Assembly (NCBI GenBank): GCA_001778455.1
Contig: MFGX01000118.1
Coordinates: 1,939-7,971 of the forward strand
Direction of reading: 5' to 3'
Source: Candidatus Fraserbacteria bacterium RBG_16_55_9
Lineage (GTDB): Bacteria; Bipolaricaulota; Bipolaricaulia; RBG-16-55-9
Length of the DNA: 6,033 nucleotides
Under the pieces are notes generated by a model that saw only the letters and a program-made list of their open reading frames with translations, made no database searches and had not been told where the DNA came from. Below are positions 1 to 5,617 of this stretch, piece after piece (within the stretch, counting starts at the first letter, position 1; every line of letters starts with the position of its first letter). The position numbers were made by a program, and so were the translations under genes.

Positions 1-326
1 TCTTTCTGGCTAGGGCTCTGGTGCAGGAGCCGGAACTGCTGTTGCTCGACGAGCCCACGGCAGCGGTCGATGCGGCGGCTGAATCTGATTTTTATGAGTT
101 TCTGCGGAGACTAAATCGCGAGCACGGCGTGACCATCGCCCTCATCTCCCACGATATTGACACCTTGTCAGCTCATGTTACAAAGCTTGCCTGCCTGAAC
201 CGCCGTCTGCTCTTCTGCGGCCCGCCACAGGAGTGTCTGAAGAGCGACACCCTGGAACAGCTCTTTGAGAGACAGAGCAAGACGCTCCTGCACCACGGTC
301 ACTCTTGGAGTATTCGGGAGGGTTAG
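1..326 (+). CDS. Metal-ion ABC transporter ATP-binding protein (ZnuC/MntA-like), 3' fragment
   Basis: This is the C-terminal end of an ABC ATPase that would energise uptake of a divalent metal (zinc, manganese or iron) through the permease encoded next. The frame is open from base 3 and the 5' part lies outside the window. The first residues, FLARALVQEPELLLLDEPT, cover the end of the helical region after the signature motif and the Walker B strand (LLLLDE, about bases 36-53). The D-loop (AAVD) follows at once. The switch histidine is in ISHD near base 150. The tail is rich in histidine (LLHHGHSW), which may be incidental. The stop at 324-326 lies 2 nt before the permease start, so the two are co-transcribed. 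ATPase identity is secure from the motifs. The metal specificity cannot be read from this fragment and is inferred from the ABC-3 type permease beside it. A substrate-binding protein gene would be expected further upstream. Confidence 0.9.
   Translation, partial: FLARALVQEPELLLLDEPTAAVDAAAESDFYEFLRRLNREHGVTIALISHDIDTLSAHVTKLACLNRRLLFCGPPQECLKSDTLEQLFERQSKTLLHHGHSWSIREG
316..322 (+). promoter_or_regulatory. Ribosome binding site deciding the permease start
   Basis: GGGAGGG lies six bases before the ATG at 329, inside the last codons of the ATPase gene. It favours ATG 329 over the in-frame TTG at 305, which would only add eight residues that overlap the ATPase and are not conserved-looking. 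Confidence 0.7.
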
Positions 327-328
327 CT

Positions 329-1153
329 ATGGAGATCTTTCAATTTGGCTTCATGCAGCGCGCATTCCTGGCAGGACTGATTATGGCGGTCGTCGCGCCG
401 GTAATCGGGATCTTTCTTGTCCTGAGGAGGCTTGCGCTCTTCGGCGACGGACTGGGGCACATTGCTTTCGGCGGCGTCGCGCTCGGGCTCTTCGCGCGGG
501 TCAATCCCATCGTTTCCGCGCTCCTGCTCTCGGTGCTGGGAGCTATCGGCATCGAGCGGCTGCGTTCGCGGGGCAAGCTCGCAGGGGACGCAGCCATTGC
601 GATCTTCTTCTCCTCGGGGCTGGCGATGGGCCTGATATTGGCCAAACTGGCTGGCGGATACAATTCGAATCTGCTGGGATTTCTCTTCGGAAGCCTCGTC
701 TCCGTAACGCCAACGGATCTCTGGTTGACCGCGGGGTTGGGTGGGGCTGTCCTGCTCACTGTCTTGCTCTTGCGCAGGGAGCTCTTCGCCGTCACGTTCG
801 ATGAGGAGACGGCGAAAGCCGCAGGCCTGCCTGTGGCAGCCCTGAATCTTCTCCTGGCCGTCCTGGCAGCCGTCACCATCGTGATGGCGATGCGGGTGGT
901 CGGTCTGCTCCTGATCTCCGCTTTGATCGTATTGCCCGTGGCGGCGAGCCTTCAGCTTGCCAAAAGTTTCCGTGGGGCCTTCTTGATTTCGATCGGCTTT
1001 GGCCTGCTTTCGGTGATTGCCGGACTCTTTGAAGCCTACTATCTGGACCTGCCTGCCGGGGCGACGGTGGTGTTGACAGCTACCCTGATCTTCGCGCTGG
1101 CAGCGAGCGCGGCCGTCTTCCAGAAGGAACCGGCCACCCACGGCGGCAGATGA
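329..1153 (+). CDS. Metal-ion ABC transporter permease, ABC-3 family (ZnuB/MntB/TroC-like)
   Basis: This 274-residue integral membrane protein would be the channel subunit that passes a divalent metal across the cytoplasmic membrane, working as a dimer with the upstream ATPase. Seen directly: FMQRAFLAG at the N-terminus; several hydrophobic segments (about residues 13-32, 44-75, 88-107, 132-148, 170-205, 216-236 and 245-264); the family motif LFGDGLGHIAFGG (37-49) with Asp40 and His44; FGSLVSV (120-126); FDEETAKAAGLP (157-168), a cytoplasmic loop typical of the family and the likely coupling site; GLLLISALIVLPVAAS (192-207); and YYLDLPAGATVVL near 237-249. The length matches the family. The start at ATG 329 has a good Shine-Dalgarno and follows the ATPase stop by 2 nt. 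The stop TGA overlaps an ATG at 1150. Zinc, manganese and iron importers share these motifs, so the substrate is left open. No Zur, MntR or Fur box was visible. Confidence 0.93.
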   Translation: MEIFQFGFMQRAFLAGLIMAVVAPVIGIFLVLRRLALFGDGLGHIAFGGVALGLFARVNPIVSALLLSVLGAIGIERLRSRGKLAGDAAIAIFFSSGLAMGLILAKLAGGYNSNLLGFLFGSLVSVTPTDLWLTAGLGGAVLLTVLLLRRELFAVTFDEETAKAAGLPVAALNLLLAVLAAVTIVMAMRVVGLLLISALIVLPVAASLQLAKSFRGAFLISIGFGLLSVIAGLFEAYYLDLPAGATVVLTATLIFALAASAAVFQKEPATHGGR

Positions 1154-1352
1154 GCTGGATGGTCTTCTGCCCTGGTGCTTGTGGGTGGACTCTTTTTCAC
1201 GCTCTTCGTACTCCGATCACCGGATGCATCCACGCTCAGCAAGTATTGTCAGGCGGTCTCCTGAGGACGTGGCAGCGATAGCAACAGGGAGATTGATCTA
1301 CGAGCAGATCCAGCAGCTCATCCGTTATCTGCGCGATTTGGCCAGGGACTGA
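1150..1352 (+). pseudogene. Possible small membrane protein gene broken by two frame changes
   Basis: The ATG at 1150 overlaps the permease stop (ATGA), the usual sign of translational coupling, but its own frame gives only 43 residues and no recognisable pattern. In the frame of base 1151 there is a convincing hydrophobic segment, SALVLVGGLFFTLFVL, followed by a polar stretch ending at a TGA at 1262-1264. In the frame of base 1152 the text resumes with SPEDVAAIATGRLIYEQIQQ and a short amphipathic helix ending in LARD and TGA at 1350-1352. Each step is in the same direction by one base. Joined, they would give a protein of about 66 residues with one N-terminal membrane segment. I do not recognise the family. 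The alternative is plain non-coding sequence between convergent genes; sequencing error is also possible. What I see is the three frames; the single ancestral gene is inference. Confidence 0.35.
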
Positions 1353-1377
1353 GCGGAAGAGAGAAGAAGTCTGGCTG

Positions 1378-1932
1378 CTACGACGCAGGCCGAAAGAGGT
1401 TTCGGCTCTTGTAGAAGTATTCGAATCCGGAGGCCAGAGCTAAGCCCACCGCCAGCACGATGAAAGCCAGTTTCACGTCCTCCCCAAGCGCTCCCCATTC
1501 CCAATGATGATTGCCGATCAGTACAATGACTAAGCCAATATGAGAAAGCGTCTTCAACTTGCCAAGCACACTGGCCGAGATGACCATATCCTGGGCAATC
1601 GCCCAGATTCTCAAGCCCATCACCAACATCTCTCGGGTCAAGATGATCACGATCCAGACAGGAGAGATCTCCCCAAACCCCACAAAGACCAAGAGCGCGG
1701 CCATGACCAAGAGTTTATCCGCAATGGGATCGGCAAACTTGCCAAAATCGGTCACTTGGCCCCGGTTGCGAGCCAGCCAACCGTCCACTGCGTCGGACAG
1801 AGCAGCTAGGGTGAAGATGGCGAGCGCGATCACCTCACCCCCTTGAATTGTCCCGGAGAGTAAGAAGAAAAGAAATATCGGAATGACCGCGATCCGAATG
1901 AGCGTGATGGCATTCGGCAGGTTCCAGGTCAT
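1378..1932 (-). CDS. pgsA: CDP-diacylglycerol--glycerol-3-phosphate 3-phosphatidyltransferase (phosphatidylglycerophosphate synthase)
   Basis: This enzyme transfers the phosphatidyl group from CDP-diacylglycerol to sn-glycerol 3-phosphate, giving phosphatidylglycerophosphate and CMP. It is the committed step to phosphatidylglycerol and cardiolipin, at the cytoplasmic membrane. The 184-residue protein has the full CDP-alcohol phosphotransferase motif D(x2)DG(x2)AR(x8)G(x3)D(x3)D: Asp47, Asp50-Gly51, Ala54-Arg55, Gly64, Asp68 and Asp72. The N-terminus MTWNLPNAITLIRI is the standard PgsA opening, GKLKT (124-128) is the second conserved patch, and hydrophobic segments lie near 8-26, 34-46, 74-87, 91-108, 131-140 and 155-170. 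The start ATG at 1932 has a GGAG about eight bases upstream and comes 17 nt after the korB stop, so it is probably the third gene of that operon. Phosphatidylserine synthase shares the catalytic motif, but the flanking sequence and size fit PgsA better. Confidence 0.93.
   Translation of the reverse strand: MTWNLPNAITLIRIAVIPIFLFFLLSGTIQGGEVIALAIFTLAALSDAVDGWLARNRGQVTDFGKFADPIADKLLVMAALLVFVGFGEISPVWIVIILTREMLVMGLRIWAIAQDMVISASVLGKLKTLSHIGLVIVLIGNHHWEWGALGEDVKLAFIVLAVGLALASGFEYFYKSRNLFRPAS
1389..1406. terminator. Hairpin at the convergent gene ends (weak terminator candidate)
   Basis: GCCGAAA (1389-1395) and TTTCGGC (1400-1406) form a perfect 7-bp stem with a four-base loop. The hairpin sits in the last codons of pgsA, where the minus-strand operon meets the plus-strand transporter operon. 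On the plus strand only a short TCTT follows, and on the minus strand there is no T-run at all, so intrinsic termination is doubtful. Confidence 0.25.
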
Positions 1933-1949
1933 CCCGGCACTCCGCCCTT

Positions 1950-2921
1950 TTACGTGACCTGCAACTCTTCAAAGAACGAGGTCAAATCGGCCGTCGGATG
2001 CTGACCACTGTCGCAAATGGGCCGCTTGGCGGGCGGAGTCTCGCGATAGAATGGAATGCGCTGGGCGATGCGCTCCTCATAGGTTGAAGTCGCTTCGTTC
2101 TTCAAGAATACTCCGATCGGGATGCGATCACCCCACTCCAAGGCCTTCTCGACAAACTGTGAGAGTTTGCCCTGGGACTCTTCCTGGCCCATGCCGGGCC
2201 GAATCACGGGGTCATAGCCCTGGTCTTCCAGCTTGTAGACGCGGGGGATGGCCTTGCCTTGTTCGTTCAGCCGATCTAGCCCCCCATACCAATCTCGGGT
2301 GTTGATGTCATTGTACGTTGGGCAAGGCTGGAGCACGTCGATAAACGCCGATCCCTTATGCTCAATGCCCTGCTGGATGAGGCGCACGAGGTGGGGGATG
2401 TCGAACGCGTAACCACGCGCGATGAACGTATACCCTGCGGAGAGTGCCAGGAGCTGGGGGTTGATTCCCTGGTTCACGTTGGGTTGTGGGAGGCTCTTCG
2501 TCTGAACCCCTAGCTTGAGCGTAGGTGAGGCCTGGCCCTTGGTCAGTCCATAGACCCCATTGTTGTAGAGGACATAGGTGAAGTCCACATTGCGGCGCCC
2601 GGCATTGACGAAGTGCCCAGCTCCAATGCCCAGGCCATCGCCATCGCCGCCTACCGCGATCACCGTGAGATCGGGATTGGCCAATTTTGCACCGGTGGCA
2701 AACGTCAGCACCCGGCCGTGCAGGGTGTGAGTGCCGTAGACTTTCACGTAGTGTGCGGTCTTCGCCGCGCAACCGATCCCCGAGAAGAGCGCCACTCGAT
2801 GGGGTTCCAGCCCCATCTGAGCCAGCGTCATCTGAATCGAGTTCAATATGCCGAAGTCCCCACATCCGGGACACCAGTTGTTGTGAACGTCTGTCTTGTA
2901 ATCTTGTACCTTAAGTGCCAT
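1950..2921 (-). CDS. korB: 2-oxoacid:ferredoxin oxidoreductase subunit beta (KorB-like)
   Basis: This is the thiamine-diphosphate and iron-sulfur subunit of a two-subunit 2-oxoacid:ferredoxin oxidoreductase. With KorA it converts a 2-oxoacid plus CoA to acyl-CoA and CO2 while reducing ferredoxin, a reversible cytoplasmic reaction. Seen in the 323-residue protein: NNWCPGCGD near the N-terminus, with Cys17, Cys20, Cys51 (in GIGCAAK) and Cys200 (in QPCPTYND) matching the four ligands of the single [4Fe-4S] cluster; the ThDP/Mg motif GGDGDGLGIGAGH from Gly91, ending with Asn120-Asn121; and YGLTKGQASPT (124-134), a hallmark of this subunit. There is no extra ferredoxin domain, so electrons leave through an external ferredoxin. 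Its ATG lies inside the 3' end of korA (11-nt overlap) with an AGGTGG upstream, which suggests translational coupling. 2-Oxoglutarate is the likeliest substrate; pyruvate or mixed specificity cannot be excluded. Confidence 0.92.
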   Translation of the reverse strand: MALKVQDYKTDVHNNWCPGCGDFGILNSIQMTLAQMGLEPHRVALFSGIGCAAKTAHYVKVYGTHTLHGRVLTFATGAKLANPDLTVIAVGGDGDGLGIGAGHFVNAGRRNVDFTYVLYNNGVYGLTKGQASPTLKLGVQTKSLPQPNVNQGINPQLLALSAGYTFIARGYAFDIPHLVRLIQQGIEHKGSAFIDVLQPCPTYNDINTRDWYGGLDRLNEQGKAIPRVYKLEDQGYDPVIRPGMGQEESQGKLSQFVEKALEWGDRIPIGVFLKNEATSTYEERIAQRIPFYRETPPAKRPICDSGQHPTADLTSFFEELQVT

Positions 2922-4857
2922 GTGTCAGTACCACCTTTGCGGGCGCTTCACCCGAAACGATCTGTTGGATCGCCCCGTGAATCTCATCTACCGACATCGG
3001 GCGTCCGTTGTATTTAACGATGAGATGATGCACATTCACTCCTGTATATTGCCTCACGAGACCTGCCAATTGACCCGAGTAATTGTTCTCGATGGCGATG
3101 ACACGCTGGGCAGAAAGCAAGTGTTTGGCAATCTCTTCTGCCGGCAGCGGCCAGATCAGCCGCGCCTGAATGAACTTGACGGAAATACCTTCGGTTTTCA
3201 ACAAGTCGATCGCTTCGAGAATGGCTCCTTTGGTTGAACCCCAACTCAGGACCACTGTTTTTGCCTTCGGATCGCCCAGTACGTTCAGCTTCTCTTCCAC
3301 CGGGATCTCCCGAGCGAGGGTTTCGAGCTTGGCCATGCGCTTATCCATCATCTTGACGCGCGTGACCGGGTCTTCGGTGATGTGACCCCACTCGTCGTGC
3401 TCATCGCTCGTCCGCCAGCTGACCCCGCCACGAGTGCCTAGCGCTACCCGTGGAGAGATGCCCGTCTCACTGAACTGAAACGTCCTCAGGGACCCATTCC
3501 CACTGAGGCTCTCCACATCGCTCTCGCTGAGCAATTGCCCACGCTCGATCACCAGAGAGCGCGTTTGGAAGGCAGGATACGTCTGGCTGCTGGAAGCGAT
3601 CGCTTTGTCCAGCAAATGAATCACGGGCATCTGGTACTTCTCCGCCCAGTTGAAGGCGCGAATCGTATCATGAAAAGCCTCTTCGAGGTCCCCGGAGGCA
3701 ACGACAATGCGTGGGGCTTCACCGTGGCCAGCGTGGAGCGCAAATCGCAAGTCCCCTTGCTCGGTTCGAGTGGGCAAACCGGTAGAGGGACTCCCACGTT
3801 GGTAGAGCGTGACGACAAGCGGGATCTCATCGATCGCTGCAAGTCCCAGACCCTCGACCATCAGCGAGAATCCCGGTCCGGACGTCGCCGTCGAAGCACG
3901 CGCTCCGGTGAGAGCAGCCCCGGTGGCCATGTTGATCGCCGAGATCTCATCTTCACACTGTACAACCAAGATCGCACCCTGCTTCGACTCTCCATGTACG
4001 GAGAAGATTGCGTGAGCTTCGAGGTAGGTGCTTTCGTCGGTGGCCGGGCTGATGGGGTAGTACGTCTGGAAGGAGCAGCCGGCGATGATCTTCCCCAGCG
4101 CAACGGCCTGATTGCCCGTGAGGATGACGCGCTTCTCTTTCGTGGGAATGGGCTTGAGTTCGCAGAAGAAACCGTCCTCGTAGGAATGGGCCATATGCTC
4201 GTAGACGAGTTCACTGGCGCGCACATTGATGTCTACGACTTTTTTTTTGCCCTTGAAGACATCCGTGAGTGCCTTCTCCAGCCACTCGACCCCGTACCCC
4301 AGTAGAGCACACGAAGCGGCAACGGCCATCGTGTTGGCCGCCTTCTTGAGCTTGCTTACGGGTTCCCCGAGTTTCTCAGAAAGCTTTTGAATCAGATCAT
4401 CATAGGGTACGGCAAAGAGTCGCACTCCGCGGTTGCTCGCGATGGAGAGTAGATCTCCCATCGTTTCGCCGACGCTCTGCTCCGCGAGGTACTTCTTGAT
4501 GTCCTCACGGACACGGTTCTCCATGGCTGGAATGCGGTCCAAAGGCGTCTCCACGAGCTTGGGATCGTAGATGACTCCGCCCTGAGGCACGACGTTTTGA
4601 GCATGCAAAAAGACGGTCTCTGCATCGAATGTCACGAGCAGATCGGTTTGATCGGATGAGGCTGCGGTGGGTCGATCCGCGATGCGAACTTGGTAGTAGC
4701 TATGCTCACCCATGATATTGGAGTAATACTCGCGTTGGCCATAGACGTGCAGGCCGCCGGAGGCGCAGGCCCGTGCGAACATATTGGCAGCCGAGTCCAC
4801 GCCGCTGCCCTGGGCGCCGCCGATGAGCCAATTCACGCGGTTAATCTTCCGCTTCAT
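2911..4857 (-). CDS. korA: 2-oxoacid:ferredoxin oxidoreductase subunit alpha, fused gamma-alpha (KorA-like)
   Basis: This 648-residue protein joins two subunits that are separate in many archaea. Residues about 5-200 form the gamma domain: IGGAQGSGVDSAANMFARAC (12-31) and GQREYYSNIMGEHSYYQVRI (40-59). Residues about 243-640 form the alpha part, with GNQAVALG (248-255), the substrate-contacting loop YYPISPATDE (266-275; YPITP type), STATSGPGFSLMVEG (322-336), YQRGSPSTGLPT (352-363) with Arg354, and a C-terminal domain containing LSWGSTKGA and AIENNYSGQLAGLVRQ. The length equals that of known fused KorA proteins. The ATG at 4857 has GGAGGAGG seven bases upstream. It is the first gene of korA-korB-pgsA. 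An uninterrupted A9 run codes Lys204-206 in the gamma-alpha linker; slippage there would soon hit a stop in either other frame. Substrate preference is inferred from family only. Confidence 0.93.
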   Translation of the reverse strand: MKRKINRVNWLIGGAQGSGVDSAANMFARACASGGLHVYGQREYYSNIMGEHSYYQVRIADRPTAASSDQTDLLVTFDAETVFLHAQNVVPQGGVIYDPKLVETPLDRIPAMENRVREDIKKYLAEQSVGETMGDLLSIASNRGVRLFAVPYDDLIQKLSEKLGEPVSKLKKAANTMAVAASCALLGYGVEWLEKALTDVFKGKKKVVDINVRASELVYEHMAHSYEDGFFCELKPIPTKEKRVILTGNQAVALGKIIAGCSFQTYYPISPATDESTYLEAHAIFSVHGESKQGAILVVQCEDEISAINMATGAALTGARASTATSGPGFSLMVEGLGLAAIDEIPLVVTLYQRGSPSTGLPTRTEQGDLRFALHAGHGEAPRIVVASGDLEEAFHDTIRAFNWAEKYQMPVIHLLDKAIASSSQTYPAFQTRSLVIERGQLLSESDVESLSGNGSLRTFQFSETGISPRVALGTRGGVSWRTSDEHDEWGHITEDPVTRVKMMDKRMAKLETLAREIPVEEKLNVLGDPKAKTVVLSWGSTKGAILEAIDLLKTEGISVKFIQARLIWPLPAEEIAKHLLSAQRVIAIENNYSGQLAGLVRQYTGVNVHHLIVKYNGRPMSVDEIHGAIQQIVSGEAPAKVVLTHGT

Positions 4858-4864
4858 CCGGCTT

Positions 4865-4872
4865 CCTCCTCC
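4865..4872 (-). promoter_or_regulatory. Strong ribosome binding site of korA
   Basis: On the minus strand GGAGGAGG stands seven bases before the ATG at 4857. It fixes the korA start and implies efficient translation of the first gene of the operon. Confidence 0.75.
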
Positions 4873-4892
4873 GTGCTATGCACCGAAGATTT

Positions 4893-4921
4893 ACTGTAGC
4901 AGATGCTTTCCAGGGGTTCAA
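4893..4921 (-). promoter_or_regulatory. Candidate sigma-70-type promoter of korA-korB-pgsA
   Basis: Reading the minus strand, TTGAAC (4921-4916) and TACAGT (4898-4893) are separated by exactly 17 bases. Each matches its consensus at four of six positions. A TG one base before the second box (TGCTACAGT) makes it an extended -10. Transcription would begin near 4886 and leave a leader of about 29 bases ahead of korA. It lies just past the short minus-strand frames, so those would not be in the same transcript. Consensus match only; the organism's sigma preferences are unknown. Confidence 0.4.
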
Positions 4922-4925
4922 CCAG

Positions 4926-5187
4926 TTATAAGGATCCTTGCCCAGCCATTGCAGCAAGATCATAAACGGGAACCTCAACCTTACGCGTCGGTTCGCTATC
5001 TCCTTGGACAAGGCGATTCATTTGTAATTGCCACCGCACTCTGGACATTTCTTCTTCACGGTTTCTTTCTCCTCGTCCATGGATCGATCCACTTTTCGGG
5101 ATCATACCCGTGAACCGTGATGTGAATATAGTCGTTTTTGCGGTCGTATGCTAATTGACTGTCAGATACAAGAGGATCAAGATATGG
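4926..5187 (-). pseudogene. Chain of short overlapping frames with a CPECGG zinc-knuckle; probable degraded small gene
   Basis: Three minus-strand frames follow one another without a gap. The first (5187 to 5056, no start codon) reads as protein-like text including SQLAYDRKNDYIHITVHGYD and ends in PWTRRKKP. The second runs from an ATG at 5080 to a TGA at 5018: 20 residues, highly charged, with KKKCPECGGNYK, half of a zinc-ribbon. The third starts at an ATG at 5021 that overlaps that TGA (ATGA) and gives 31 residues containing RKVEVPVYDLAAMAGQGSL, stopping at 4926. A longer version of the third could start at 5048. No convincing Shine-Dalgarno precedes any of them. The single-gene reading needs two frame changes; the alternative is coupled micro-ORFs or chance. 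This stretch also looks poorer in G+C than the genes around it. I do not recognise the family and assign no function. Confidence 0.3.
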
Positions 5188-5222
5188 TTACATAGAGAAG
5201 TACCTTCACAAAGGAGGACCCT

Positions 5223-5264
5223 ATGCGATCACGTACTGTAAGGATTCTTACCGTCGATCCGTAA
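5223..5264 (+). CDS. Very short ORF (13 codons) with strong Shine-Dalgarno; leader peptide or truncated gene start
   Basis: The ATG at 5223 follows AAGGAGG (5211-5217) by five bases, one of the best ribosome sites in the window, yet the frame stops after MRSRTVRILTVDP. The stop lies just past a CCGTCGATCC repeat that recurs near the end of the transposase fragment. The natural reading is the start of a gene, or of a leader for the peroxiredoxin gene, that was cut when the palindrome/transposase element arrived. If the two repeat copies are joined, the frame continues for ten more codons and ends at the TAA just before the peroxiredoxin start. A translated leader or attenuator peptide is the alternative. 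Upstream, TTGACT at 5155 is a possible -35 box but has no good -10 partner. Confidence 0.35.
   Translation: MRSRTVRILTVDP
5251..5260 (+). repeat. Direct repeat CCGTCGATCC, left copy
   Basis: A perfect 10-bp match to 5576-5585. The two copies bracket the palindrome and the transposase fragment. They could be a target-site duplication or deletion scar. RAYT and IS200-type elements do not normally make target duplications, so chance similarity remains possible. Confidence 0.4.
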
Positions 5265-5280
5265 GGCCGTGGGGGGTTGG

Positions 5281-5308
5281 GTAGGGGCGAACGGCCGTTC
5301 GCCCCTAC
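5281..5308. repeat. Perfect 28-bp palindrome, REP-like
   Basis: The half-site GTAGGGGCGAACGG is followed directly by its exact reverse complement, with no loop base and no mismatch; the symmetry ends at both outer bases. Palindromes with GTAGGGGCG arms are, as far as I recall, scattered repeats in many bacterial genomes, and REP-type palindromes are the substrates of RAYT transposases. Here one sits directly upstream of a RAYT fragment. On a single strand it would fold into a very stable hairpin. It has no following T-run, so it is not a standard terminator. Confidence 0.8.
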
Positions 5309-5575
5309 AAAAACCAGGCCCAGCGCCGAAATCGTTGGGATCCTTCATCGCCGGGTTCAAATCCGCCGCCACCCAACGGATCAATGCAATGCGGAACGCG
5401 CCTGGCCTCCCCCGGTGGCAACGCAATTATTACGAGCACATCATCCGCAACGAAGATGAATGGAACGAGATTCGCGCATATATTGCCGGAAATCCCTTGA
5501 GATGGGAGCTGGACGAGAACCATCCGAACCGTAAGGCTGAAAAGAAGACAGACGCGAAGAATGCCGTTGGAAATC

Positions 5576-5585
5576 CCGTCGATCC
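5576..5585 (+). repeat. Direct repeat CCGTCGATCC, right copy
   Basis: Identical to 5251-5260. It lies past the last family-like residues of the transposase fragment (about 5535), so it is a reasonable right boundary for the inserted or rearranged segment. Both copies are read in the same codon phase (GTC GAT CC). Confidence 0.4.
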
Positions 5586-5617
5586 CTCATTACAATCACC
5601 ACGCGTTGCGAACACAT

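Noticed and set aside
265..804. Plus-strand frame of 179 codons overlapping the ATPase and permease genes
   Set aside because: An out-of-frame shadow of the permease; arginine- and alanine-rich text typical of shifted G+C-rich coding sequence.
323..1141. Long minus-strand open frame (272 codons) opposite the permease gene
   Set aside because: Its translation is rich in Gln, Arg, Glu and His with no family pattern. The plus strand has an unmistakable ABC-3 permease with a good ribosome site. It is a mirror of hydrophobic codons.
1252..1264. AGGCGG shortly before TCC TGA, resembling the programmed +1 frameshift site of prfB
   Set aside because: The slip codon TCC would have to re-pair on CCT, which is not slippery, the spacing differs from prfB, and a second shift near 1162 would also be needed. 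Decay or error is simpler.
1341..1375. Imperfect hairpin GCCA..GACT / AGTC TGGC between the convergent operons
   Set aside because: It has a two-base bulge, a 17-base loop and no T-run on either strand, so it is not a convincing terminator.
3535..4305. Plus-strand open frame of 256 codons opposite korA
   Set aside because: It lies wholly within korA, whose domains are clear on the other strand, and has no ribosome site or recognisable domain.
4784..5113. Plus-strand open frame of 109 codons spanning the korA start and upstream region
   Set aside because: It overlaps the korA start and promoter, has no ribosome site, and its hydrophobic tail is the complement of charged minus-strand codons.
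5155..5188. TTGACT as a -35 box for the peroxiredoxin gene
   Set aside because: At 16-18 bp spacing the -10 candidates match at three or fewer positions; TATGGT matches better but lies 22 bp away. Not enough to call a promoter.
5184..5195. ATG at 5184 with AGAGG upstream
   Set aside because: The frame is MVT then stop; too short to carry meaning.
5259..5537. Second short repeat CCGTAAGGC at 5259-5267 and 5529-5537
   Set aside because: Nine bases, offset from the 10-bp repeat and inside the transposase-like codons on the right side; probably chance, though it could add to an argument for local rearrangement.
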